A DNA stretch of 5,685 nucleotides. Source: Chloroflexota bacterium. Lineage in GTDB: Bacteria; Chloroflexota; UBA5177; JANWHV01. The notes beneath the pieces are model-generated. The model was not told the DNA's origin. It saw only the letters and a program-made list of their open reading frames with translations, and ran no database searches. The DNA lies in the NCBI GenBank assembly GCA_028287725.1, contig JAQBPC010000021.1:1-5685 (forward strand), given 5' to 3'. Positions within the stretch are counted from its first letter, which is position 1; every line of letters starts with the position of its first letter. The translations under genes and the position numbers were made by a program. Shown here piece after piece: positions 1 through 5,100 of this stretch.

Positions 1-375
1 ATTGATCGTCCTGATATCCATCGCATTGTGCCGATACTGCTCGTGCTCAGAGGCAAAGCGGTGCAAACGGTCAGCCAGGTCGGCCAAAAGCAGTGGCTCA
101 TTCTCCTGCACGATCAGCGCGCACGTGGTGTGCGACGTAGATGCCAGTAACTGGCCCTGTTGCACGCCAGACCGCCTTGTAACCCCCATGGCCAATTCGG
201 CCAGGTCAAAGTATGCGGGCGCCGTTCCAGTGGTGTGCACGGCGAACGCTTCTCCGTGCGCGACTGGTATGCCAGTGCAATGTTGCGTGGCACATATGAC
301 TGCGTTAACCGGTGGCGCCGGCAAGTCCGGGTCGACGTCGTACGAGCTATTTGCCGAGAGCAGATCAATATCCAT
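1..375 (-). CDS. yjbQ: YjbQ/UPF0047-family protein (putative secondary thiamine-phosphate synthase), 3' end cut off by window edge
   Basis: The first 125 codons are visible and the gene runs off the left edge. From about residue 39 the sequence follows the UPF0047 (COG0432) pattern: a beta-rich start (HGEAFAVHTTG), FDLAELAMGVTRRSGVQQG, then SHTT at 81-84, ENEPLLLADL at 91-100 and YRHN at 114-117 followed by IRTIN. The family's C-terminal half (the GHAH and GxWQ region) lies outside the window. The ATG at 375 is chosen because AGAGGGAA sits about 7 bases upstream of it. This start gives roughly 38 residues ahead of the conserved core, more than many homologues have. E. coli YjbQ has weak thiamine-phosphate synthase activity, but the physiological role of the family is unsettled. 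It probably shares a transcript with the polyprenyl synthase gene upstream. Family assignment is firm; function is not. Confidence 0.85.
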   Translation of the reverse strand, partial: MDIDLLSANSSYDVDPDLPAPPVNAVICATQHCTGIPVAHGEAFAVHTTGTAPAYFDLAELAMGVTRRSGVQQGQLLASTSHTTCALIVQENEPLLLADLADRLHRFASEHEQYRHNAMDIRTIN

Positions 376-382
376 GTGAGCC

Positions 383-390
383 TTCCCTCT
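383..390 (-). promoter_or_regulatory. Ribosome binding site of the yjbQ-family gene
   Basis: The minus strand reads AGAGGGAA about 7 bases before the ATG at 375. It is the only purine-rich Shine-Dalgarno-like run near this gene's start, so it fixes the start codon. Confidence 0.6.
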
Positions 391-403
391 TAACCAGGTG
401 TCG

Positions 404-538
404 CTACTGGGCGCCGCCGTGCATGGAATCCTTGCCTCGCATGCCGCGAGCTGCCCGGACGTTTGACGACGTTAGGCGGTCCCGCACGTGGAGCACCCGG
501 TCGCTGGGCAGGCCCAACACATCTAGATGGGCAGGCAT
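404..538 (-). CDS. Possible small protein of 44 residues between the polyprenyl synthase and yjbQ genes
   Basis: The ATG lies two bases beyond the TAA of the polyprenyl synthase gene. The frame stays open for 44 codons to a TAG that leaves 28 bases before the yjbQ start, so it fills the gap almost exactly as a translationally coupled small gene would. The peptide begins MPAHLDVLGLPSDRVLHVRD and is basic towards its C-terminus (RAARGMRGKDS), with no membrane segment or motif that I recognise. Against it: there is no clear Shine-Dalgarno sequence ahead of the ATG, and an ORF this short can occur by chance in GC-rich DNA. No function is proposed. It is listed because the spacing is suggestive. 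Confidence 0.25.
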   Translation of the reverse strand: MPAHLDVLGLPSDRVLHVRDRLTSSNVRAARGMRGKDSMHGGAQ

Positions 539-540
539 AT

Positions 541-1566
541 TTAGTGATCACGGGTCACCACCAGGTCGGCCAAGGCACGCAGGCGCTCCCGTGCGTCCGA
601 AGAAGGCAGGTAATCGAGTTGGCGCTTCGCCTGCTCAATGCAAAGGGCAGCCGACTGGAGGGCCCGTTCCAATGCGTGAGTAGTGACCAAGAGCTTGACG
701 AGCTGTGCGTAGCTGGTATCGGGATCGGTACGAGCCAGCCAAAACAAAGCACTAATCTGCTGACGACCGGCGAGCCCAGCGGCATCGATGGCATAGATGA
801 TCGGAATAGTTACCCGGCCGTTCGCGAGATCACTGTGTTGCGGCTTGCCGAGTAAGCTGGGTACGCCATCATAGGCCAGGACGTCGTCGATGATCTGGAA
901 AGCCATGCCAAGATGCTCGCCGTATGCTCGCAGCGCTCCGATGAACTCGTCTGGTCCCTCCGCAAGGCACGCGCCGATCTCTGAAGCGGCGCGGCAAACG
1001 CTGGCGGATTTCAGCCGGATCATCTGGAGGTATGCCTCCTCCGGCGTGTCAAGCTGGCCGGCCATCGATGCTTCAAGTGCTTGTCCTTCGCAGACTTCCA
1101 CACAGGTGCGACTCAGCAGATTGATCGCGGTGAGCACTCGCTCGGCACTAATGCCGCGTTCGTGGCAATGCGTGTAGCTGAGGAAGGTCTGAAATATGAA
1201 CAGGTCGCCGGTAAGTATTGCGGTAGGCAAGGAGTACTTGCGATGCAAGGTCTCCTGACCGCGCCGCTCGCCATCACCATCGATGATGTCATCATGAATG
1301 AGGCTCGCGATATGTCCGTATTCGGTACCTGCAGCCGCTGGAAGGGCACGCTCCGGATCGCCTCCTGCCGCCAGGCAAGCGTCGAGTAGTAGGCGCGGGC
1401 GCATTAGCTTGCCTGGAGCGGCCAGGACGTGGCTGGCTGCCTGGGCTAATACGCCGCTGGGCGCCGCCAGGCTGTTGGCGAGGTGGCGATCGAGGTAGTC
1501 CGTTAAGCGCACCTCATCGTCCAAATGCGTCGCGCGAGTGGCGCAGCCCGGCTGCTCAATAATCAT
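541..1566 (-). CDS. Long-chain polyprenyl diphosphate synthase (isoprenoid quinone side-chain synthesis)
   Basis: This 341-residue protein has the usual length for trans-isoprenyl diphosphate synthases, soluble enzymes that condense isopentenyl diphosphate onto an allylic primer with Mg2+. Visible motifs are GKLMRPRL at 52-59, the first aspartate-rich motif DDIID at 92-96, GD at 120-121, FQIIDDVLA with the second motif at 227-231, and GKPQHSDLANGRVTIPII at 240-257. The residues before DDIID are HIASLIH, with a small Ala at position -5, as in long-chain (C30 or longer) enzymes rather than farnesyl or geranylgeranyl synthases; a menaquinone or ubiquinone tail is the likely product. The second motif is DDxxA instead of DDxxD, a variant I associate with related bacterial enzymes, so the gene is probably active. 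The ATG at 1566 has AGGAGG five bases upstream. The exact chain length cannot be read from sequence. Confidence 0.93.
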   Translation of the reverse strand: MIIEQPGCATRATHLDDEVRLTDYLDRHLANSLAAPSGVLAQAASHVLAAPGKLMRPRLLLDACLAAGGDPERALPAAAGTEYGHIASLIHDDIIDGDGERRGQETLHRKYSLPTAILTGDLFIFQTFLSYTHCHERGISAERVLTAINLLSRTCVEVCEGQALEASMAGQLDTPEEAYLQMIRLKSASVCRAASEIGACLAEGPDEFIGALRAYGEHLGMAFQIIDDVLAYDGVPSLLGKPQHSDLANGRVTIPIIYAIDAAGLAGRQQISALFWLARTDPDTSYAQLVKLLVTTHALERALQSAALCIEQAKRQLDYLPSSDARERLRALADLVVTRDH

Positions 1567-1571
1567 CCGAT

Positions 1572-1577
1572 CCTCCT
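1572..1577 (-). promoter_or_regulatory. Ribosome binding site of the polyprenyl synthase gene
   Basis: A perfect AGGAGG on the minus strand, five bases before the ATG at 1566. It supports that start over any internal one. Confidence 0.8.
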
Positions 1578-1645
1578 ACATGAGCCGCTTCTATGGAGAT
1601 CGTGCGAAATGCAAAAATCCGCTTCTGGGTGCCTTTCATTTGAAT

Positions 1646-1840
1646 AGGTCAGGACCCAACTCGTGCCGTCTATTGGGCCTAAACCTCGAAATCGACATCC
1701 GCATGGGGTACACAAAGTACCCAGGGTTGCATTCGGGTGGAATGCGTGGGTGGTACCTCGGTTACAAGGCCACCAAATGCTGGCTAGCTCGTTGGAAGCG
1801 TGGGACCTGTGACGCCCTAGCACGGTATGCATTGATACCG
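1646..1840 (-). promoter_or_regulatory. Cluster of hairpins; possible structured leader RNA of the polyprenyl synthase gene
   Basis: Five inverted repeats follow one another. CGGTAT/ATACCG at 1823-1840 has a 6-base loop. GGTGG..CCT/AGG..CCACC occupies 1749-1774. GCATTC/GAATGC at 1729-1745 has a 5-base loop. GGGTAC/GTACCC at 1706-1722 has a 5-base loop. An imperfect 12-pair hairpin at 1646-1686 is built around CCCAA/TTGGG and AGGT/ACCT. If transcription starts near 1946 on the minus strand, all five would fall in the 5' leader of the polyprenyl synthase mRNA. I do not recognise a known riboswitch class. The strand is inferred from the downstream gene, since inverted repeats alone do not set it. 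Confidence 0.35.
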
Positions 1841-1952
1841 GCGCGCCACGGGCCTAGCGAGGTCTATCCAGCATGTGTCAGTTGCCGGCCCCTATTGCCG
1901 TCGGCTTGTCCACATATGCAAAGCCTCCGATGGTCATTGCTCACCTTAATTC

Positions 1953-1982
1953 AGTATCGCAGCGCGAATCACAACTTGTCTA
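1953..1982 (-). promoter_or_regulatory. Candidate sigma-70-type promoter reading towards the polyprenyl synthase gene
   Basis: The minus strand has TAGACA (five of six to TTGACA) at 1982-1977, an 18-base spacer, and GATACT (four of six to TATAAT) at 1958-1953. It would give a leader of about 380 bases. A short inverted repeat, ACTAG/CTAGT at 1989-2004, lies just upstream. This is pattern matching only; other starts are possible. Confidence 0.3.
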
Positions 1983-2155
1983 CCGTGAACTAGTGCCACC
2001 TAGTCTGTTGCGCGTACGGTGAATATTGCTGCACTGAGAGCCTTCCGCACCACCCATGCGCAAGTGAAACCCTTGATCATCGCATCGCACCGGGGATACG
2101 CGGCATTACAGTGAACGCGGGTTCTCGGGTTCCGCGAGCGTTCCAGGACATGACG

Positions 2156-2171
2156 GTACTGAAGTCAGTAC
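2156..2171. repeat. 16-bp palindrome GTACTGA-AG-TCAGTAC
   Basis: Seven-base perfect arms surround a two-base centre, the geometry of a binding site for a dimeric helix-turn-helix regulator. It lies in the long gene-free stretch about 600 bases upstream of the polyprenyl synthase start, and I see no second copy in the window. The protein that would bind it is unknown. Confidence 0.35.
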
Positions 2172-2441
2172 GTGGTTGGCCGCATTGTGCTGGAATCCCG
2201 GCGTCAACCGTAGGGAGCCAGGGGTCAGGAACACACGCAACAGTTTCAATCTGCCGGGGGGGACCGAGGCAAAGTTAAATGTACTCCGCGTACACCTTGC
2301 CACGACACATCTCACCGGCCGGCTCAACTGCGGCGGCAAGTGCCAATGGATGGATGAGTGTTACTCTCGATCGTTATACGCCTTGCCATAGCATAGTTAC
2401 TTTGAAGGCGCGTGCCCCGCCTAAACGGTCCGCCCGGCTCT

Positions 2442-2450
2442 TGCTATACT
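2442..2450 (+). promoter_or_regulatory. Extended -10 element TGCTATACT on the plus strand
   Basis: TG-N-TATACT matches the extended -10 consensus well. There is only a weak -35 (TAAACG) 17 bases upstream. No plus-strand gene follows. A transcript from here would run straight into the 2481-2517 hairpin and then antisense to the CBS-transporter gene. It may be chance or a short antisense RNA promoter. Confidence 0.22.
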
Positions 2451-2480
2451 CACTGCTCTGAAGTTGGATACGAATGAAGA

Positions 2481-2517
2481 GAGTCGTGCGGGTGAGAAAT
2501 CACCACCCGCACGACTC
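2481..2517 (-). terminator. Probable intrinsic terminator of the CBS-transporter gene
   Basis: A perfect 14-bp stem (GAGTCGTGCGGGTG and its complement) encloses a 9-base loop, 43 bases past the stop codon of the minus-strand fusion gene. Read on the minus strand, the stem is followed by TCTTCATTC, a poor uridine tract. On the plus strand nothing resembling a uridine tract follows, so minus-strand termination is the better reading. Confidence 0.6.
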
Positions 2518-2559
2518 CACTAATCGAACCAGGAACATGCCGACAGTTGCGCTCAAGTG

Positions 2560-3705
2560 CTACTGGCCGGCGCGAACTCCCGGTTCACCAAATCGATATT
2601 CTAAGCGGTGGGTGGCCTTACGGCCAGGAACATTCGCTTCCATCCGCGGTGAGCCAAGCGGGAGCACCACTCGATGGAACGTATCTTCGAGCAGCATGGC
2701 AGCCGCCGTATACAACGCGGCCACGGCCGCCCCCATAAAGAAGTAACCAGCAACGGTGAACCAACTCGTGCTTGATATTAACAGGCCTATGGCCGCAATC
2801 GCCGAGCCAGCAGCTAGGAGCAACAGCGTGATCGCTAGGCCCAGGTTGCGCCCGAGGGCCGCAAGAGCCGTTACGCCGGTTATTGCGGCGATGGGGATAA
2901 ACCACCAACCCAGTGCCGGCCCAATCAGACCGGCTACCAGCGACCGGTTAGCGACGAGCAGGTAAAGGATGCCATATGCAAGCCAGAAGGAACCCCACGT
3001 ACCGTGCACGGCGGTCGCTAAGCCATCTCTCGCCCTGTATGCCCACATACCGGCGAGAAGCTGAGCCAATCCGCCGAATATAGCGACGAACGGGGCGATG
3101 TACAGCGGAGTCGTTGCATTACCGTACCAACCCGCGACAAAGGCGCCGAAAACAAGGGAGGCTGCGCCGAGGCCACATAGGCCGAGAATCGACGGCGCCG
3201 CTATCGGTTGAAGAAAGATTCGCGTTGGCGGAGCGACGTCAGCTTGGCCAGCTGTGTCGAAGCGGTCTGCGGTCTGAGTTCGGGTCGCTGCATTCACCGG
3301 GGTTTGTGTTGCAGCATTAGACTGTTGAGTACCGCCGCCATCGCCTCTTGTTGCGAGATCTGCGAGAGACACCGTACCAATTGGCTGGCGGTCCCGGACC
3401 ACGACCAAACCAGTTAGGTGTTGCTCCTTCATCATTTGTGCCGCGTCGCGCACATTTAGGTTTTCCTGAGAGATCACGCCCTGTGGCCGCGCTACATCTC
3501 GCACCTTGGCGGACCTCACATCGTGACCTGGCGTCCCCAACCATACGGCGATATCGTGCTCACTCACGGTGCCGAGCAGCTCGTCTTGGTCGTATACGGC
3601 AATTACACCCTCTGGGCTGCGCTCCAGCAACGCTATCGCCTCGGAAAGTGGAGCATCCGCGCGAACAGCTGTCACAGCGGAGCTCATTACATCCTTGACT
3701 ACCAT
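2560..3705 (-). CDS. CBS-domain pair fused to a GPR1/FUN34/YaaH (SatP-type) acetate transporter domain
   Basis: This 381-residue membrane protein has three parts. Residues 1-57 and 64-118 form two CBS domains (VVKDVMSSAVTAV..LGTVSEHDIA; VRDVARP..PIGTVSLADLA), which in other proteins pair up and bind adenine nucleotides. Residues 121-163 are a Gln/Thr/Ala-rich linker. Residues 171-350 carry about six hydrophobic helices with family hallmarks: PSILGLCG near the first helix (a divergent form of NPAPLGL, lacking the Asn), FGGLAQLLAGMWAYRARD at 210-227, GSFWLAYG at 238-245 and AAAMLLEDTFHRVVLPLG at 334-351. SatP-type proteins move acetate or succinate across the inner membrane; CBS control of that transport is an inference. 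The start is the ATG at 3705, four bases after GGAGG, rather than an in-frame GTG at 3756 with no ribosome binding site. The gene stands alone, with a terminator downstream. Confidence 0.85.
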   Translation of the reverse strand: MVVKDVMSSAVTAVRADAPLSEAIALLERSPEGVIAVYDQDELLGTVSEHDIAVWLGTPGHDVRSAKVRDVARPQGVISQENLNVRDAAQMMKEQHLTGLVVVRDRQPIGTVSLADLATRGDGGGTQQSNAATQTPVNAATRTQTADRFDTAGQADVAPPTRIFLQPIAAPSILGLCGLGAASLVFGAFVAGWYGNATTPLYIAPFVAIFGGLAQLLAGMWAYRARDGLATAVHGTWGSFWLAYGILYLLVANRSLVAGLIGPALGWWFIPIAAITGVTALAALGRNLGLAITLLLLAAGSAIAAIGLLISSTSWFTVAGYFFMGAAVAALYTAAAMLLEDTFHRVVLPLGSPRMEANVPGRKATHRLEYRFGEPGVRAGQ

Positions 3706-3709
3706 TGTT

Positions 3710-3714
3710 CCTCC
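3710..3714 (-). promoter_or_regulatory. Ribosome binding site deciding the start of the CBS-transporter gene
   Basis: The minus strand reads GGGGAGTGGAGG just before the ATG at 3705, with the GGAGG core four bases away. The reading frame stays open upstream to a TAA at 3813-3811 and includes a GTG at 3756, but that GTG has no comparable signal. The ATG start also places the first CBS domain at the very N-terminus, as is common. Confidence 0.65.
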
Positions 3715-4013
3715 ACTCCCCGGTACACAGGGCCGATTGCTGATGTTCACCTGCACGCCGAGTAGGACGAGGCCAATAAAGGAGCAGGATCCCAGCAGCG
3801 GACGAATCTGTTACAAGCCTTCCTCCCTTCGACTCCCAGGCCCGCGCCCTCACTGCAATAGTATCTTGACTGGATTTAAGGAATTCTTCACCGCCCAAAC
3901 GGGGGGAAACGGCATGTGGACTGTCTTAGACTAGGCTCTGCCGCGGGCGGAAGTCGCGCGTGTCATGCCAATTCGGCGAGTGTCCGTAGTGTAGCCGTCA
4001 CGTTCGCCTATTT

Positions 4014-4031
4014 TGGGAACCCAGGTTCCCA
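4014..4031. repeat. 18-bp palindrome TGGGAACCCAGGTTCCCA, copy 1 (operator or ParB site candidate)
   Basis: Eight-base perfect arms flank a CA centre. The copy ends 102 bases before the GTG start of the AAA+ ATPase and is identical, in the same orientation of its CA centre, to the copy upstream of the ParB gene. Flanking bases differ between the copies, so only the 18-mer is conserved. It differs from the widespread parS consensus (TGTTTCACGTGAAACA type) in sequence but has similar size and symmetry. Confidence 0.75.
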
Positions 4032-4049
4032 GGCGCCGGCAACGCGTGC

Positions 4050-4070
4050 ATTTGCGTTTTTGGCGCAAAT
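4050..4070. repeat. Short inverted repeat ATTTGCG/CGCAAAT upstream of the ATPase gene
   Basis: Seven-base perfect arms with a 7-base spacer (TTTTTGG), between palindrome copy 1 and the candidate promoter of the ATPase gene. It could be a second operator or an incidental hairpin. It ends 32 bases before the extended -10. Confidence 0.3.
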
Positions 4071-4102
4071 CTGACAGGTCTCTTTCAATTTGCCCCGACT
4101 TC

Positions 4103-4111
4103 TGTCATAAT
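4103..4111 (+). promoter_or_regulatory. Candidate extended -10 promoter (TGTCATAAT) of the AAA+ ATPase gene
   Basis: TG-N-CATAAT matches the extended -10 pattern, five of six in the hexamer. It sits directly before the ribosome binding site, giving a leader of only about 15 bases. The -35 region at usual spacing (TTTCAA) is weak, which extended -10 promoters tolerate. Palindrome copy 1 is centred about 85 bases upstream of it. Confidence 0.4.
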
Positions 4112-4116
4112 CCTGC

Positions 4117-4123
4117 GGGGAGG
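4117..4123 (+). promoter_or_regulatory. Ribosome binding site for the GTG start of the AAA+ ATPase
   Basis: GGGGAGG lies ten bases before the GTG at 4134. That start also gives the expected ExeA-type N-terminus (MDYLSFYGLNEPPF), so the non-ATG start is well supported. Confidence 0.65.
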
Positions 4124-4133
4124 TACGGCTGAG

Positions 4134-5009
4134 GTGGATTATTTGAGCTTCTACGGTCTAAATGAACCTCCCTTCCTCATCGCCCCTACCCCGCGCTTCC
4201 TTTATATGAGCGCACAGCACAAAGCGGCGCTCTCCAAAGTGGTGTCACGTCTCCAGACTCGACAGGGGTTGTCGCTTATCTACGGCGCTGTCGGTACAGG
4301 GAAGACAACCATCGCACGATGGCTCTATGACCGTTTGAACGACGATCCGAGCGGCCTTTACCGCGTGCGTACCATTTACAACCCAGCGTTCCGCCGCGAG
4401 AACCAGCTCCTCCGAGTGATCCTGCGTGAATTTGGCATGGAAGAGCTCGCTCGCACCCTCGACGGCAATCTGGCGTTACTCCAGCGGTATCTGCAGCGCG
4501 AAGTTATCGATGGCGATCGTACGGTCGTGTTGATCATCGACGAGGCAAATCTCTTGCCGGCTGCGCTGCTCGAGTTCTTGCGCCAATTGCTCAACTTTGA
4601 GAACAACGAATTCAAGTTGTTGCAAATTGTCCTGGTAGGCACCGAAGAGCTTCGAGATAAGGTTCGACGCAAGGCCGCGCTCGCAAGCAGGGCGCGTAGC
4701 GTCTCGACCCTTGAGCCCTTTGACGCGGATGAGCTTGGTCGGATGATCGCGTTCCGCCTATCCGTGGCCGGGCGGGAGCGCCCGCTATTCACGGCAGAGG
4801 CTCTCGAGCTCCTGTACCAAATCTCCGATGGCGTACCGCGCACGGCGATGAATCTCAGCGAATACGCTGTTGAAGCGGCCTATGCTGGCGAGGCAGATAT
4901 AATCGACGTCGAGCACATTCAGCTTGCTAGCGGTGAAATTGAGCGCGGCTGGCCTCCGCGACGATCCGTCGCGGCTCCACTGCTCGCCGGCACCGGCAGC
5001 CGCTCATGA
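4134..5009 (+). CDS. ExeA/TniB-like AAA+ ATPase
   Basis: This soluble 291-residue protein starts with the family signature YLSFYGLNEPPFLIAPTPRFLYMS (residues 3-26). A Walker A motif GAVGTGKTT is at 51-59, Walker B VVLIIDEAN at 131-139, a sensor-1-like VLVGTEEL at 167-173, and GVPRTAMNL at 233-241 as the C-terminal lid/sensor-2 region. This is the COG3267 (ExeA/GspA) type, related to the TniB, TnsC and MuB helper ATPases of transposons. It has no transmembrane segment or peptidoglycan-binding domain, so a type II secretion ExeA role is unlikely. No transposase is visible in the window. A ParB-family gene follows 91 bases downstream, and an identical palindrome lies before each gene, pointing to co-regulation or a shared DNA site. 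The molecular role is unknown: DNA partition, transposition support and replication control are all open. Confidence 0.85.
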   Translation: MDYLSFYGLNEPPFLIAPTPRFLYMSAQHKAALSKVVSRLQTRQGLSLIYGAVGTGKTTIARWLYDRLNDDPSGLYRVRTIYNPAFRRENQLLRVILREFGMEELARTLDGNLALLQRYLQREVIDGDRTVVLIIDEANLLPAALLEFLRQLLNFENNEFKLLQIVLVGTEELRDKVRRKAALASRARSVSTLEPFDADELGRMIAFRLSVAGRERPLFTAEALELLYQISDGVPRTAMNLSEYAVEAAYAGEADIIDVEHIQLASGEIERGWPPRRSVAAPLLAGTGSRS

Positions 5010-5026
5010 GCAGCCAGCGGCCGAAG

Positions 5027-5044
5027 TGGGAACCCAGGTTCCCA
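5027..5044. repeat. 18-bp palindrome TGGGAACCCAGGTTCCCA, copy 2 (operator or ParB site candidate)
   Basis: Exact second copy of the palindrome at 4014-4031, lying 1013 bases from it. It is placed 17 bases after the ATPase stop codon and 56 bases before the ParB start. AT-rich bases directly after it (GAATATAG) could be a -10, in which case the palindrome would overlap a promoter and act as an operator. It is not followed by a T-run, and a two-base loop is unsuited to a terminator hairpin. Confidence 0.75.
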
Positions 5045-5100
5045 GAATATAGCCGGGCCGCCAGCTATGCGGCACTGTTCGCACATGCTGTGACAAGCCT

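Larger units (their letters stand above)
1567..2480. other. Gene-free stretch of about 900 bases upstream of the polyprenyl synthase gene
   Basis: I find no convincing coding sequence, tRNA, tmRNA, RNase P RNA or SRP RNA on either strand. Open frames here, such as a plus-strand frame at 1538-1993 or a minus-strand frame at 2106-2339, give peptides rich in Cys, Trp, Arg and Pro with no recognisable domain or ribosome binding site. What the stretch does hold is a run of hairpins at 1646-1840, a candidate minus-strand promoter at 1953-1982, a 16-bp palindrome at 2156-2171 and a plus-strand extended -10 at 2442-2450. A repeated TAC(A/G)CCTTGCCA near 2291 and 2378 is minor. The stretch is unusually long for a bacterial intergenic region. 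Confidence 0.6.
3706..4133. other. Divergent intergenic region between the CBS-transporter and ATPase genes
   Basis: No protein or RNA gene is supported here. It must hold the promoters of two divergent genes. On the plus-strand side it contains the 18-bp palindrome at 4014-4031, a short hairpin at 4050-4070 and an extended -10 at 4103-4111. I could not pick out a credible minus-strand promoter for the CBS-transporter gene. Confidence 0.6.

Noticed and set aside
1746..1760. Plus-strand sequence GTGGGTGGTACCTCG resembles the T-box antiterminator consensus (AGGGTGGNACCGCG).
   Set aside because: No aminoacyl-tRNA synthetase or amino-acid gene follows on the plus strand, no stem I with a specifier loop or downstream terminator is apparent, and GGTACC is itself palindromic, so the resemblance is probably chance.
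1906..1914. TTGTCCACA matches a high-GC-type DnaA box and might mark an origin near the ParB gene.
   Set aside because: It is a single copy about 3 kb from the ParB gene, with no cluster of further boxes, no AT-rich unwinding region and no dnaA, gidB or parA gene.
1538..1993. Plus-strand open frame of 151 codons starting inside the polyprenyl synthase gene.
   Set aside because: It overlaps the true gene's start, has no ribosome binding site, and its peptide has low-credibility composition with no domain.
3706..3810. N-terminal extension of the CBS-transporter protein from a GTG at 3756, with a hydrophobic in-frame stretch upstream of it.
   Set aside because: The GTG has no ribosome binding site and the hydrophobic codons lack a start, whereas the ATG at 3705 follows GGAGG and begins the first CBS domain.
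5027..5044. The palindrome after the ATPase stop codon as an intrinsic terminator.
   Set aside because: The spacer is only two bases, no T-run follows, and the identical element occurs upstream of the ATPase gene where a terminator is not expected.
4014..5044. The two palindromes as the ends or target duplication of an inserted element carrying the ATPase gene.
   Set aside because: Flanking bases show no longer shared terminal sequence, there is no transposase between them, and both copies sit in promoter-like positions, so operator or ParB-site roles explain them better.
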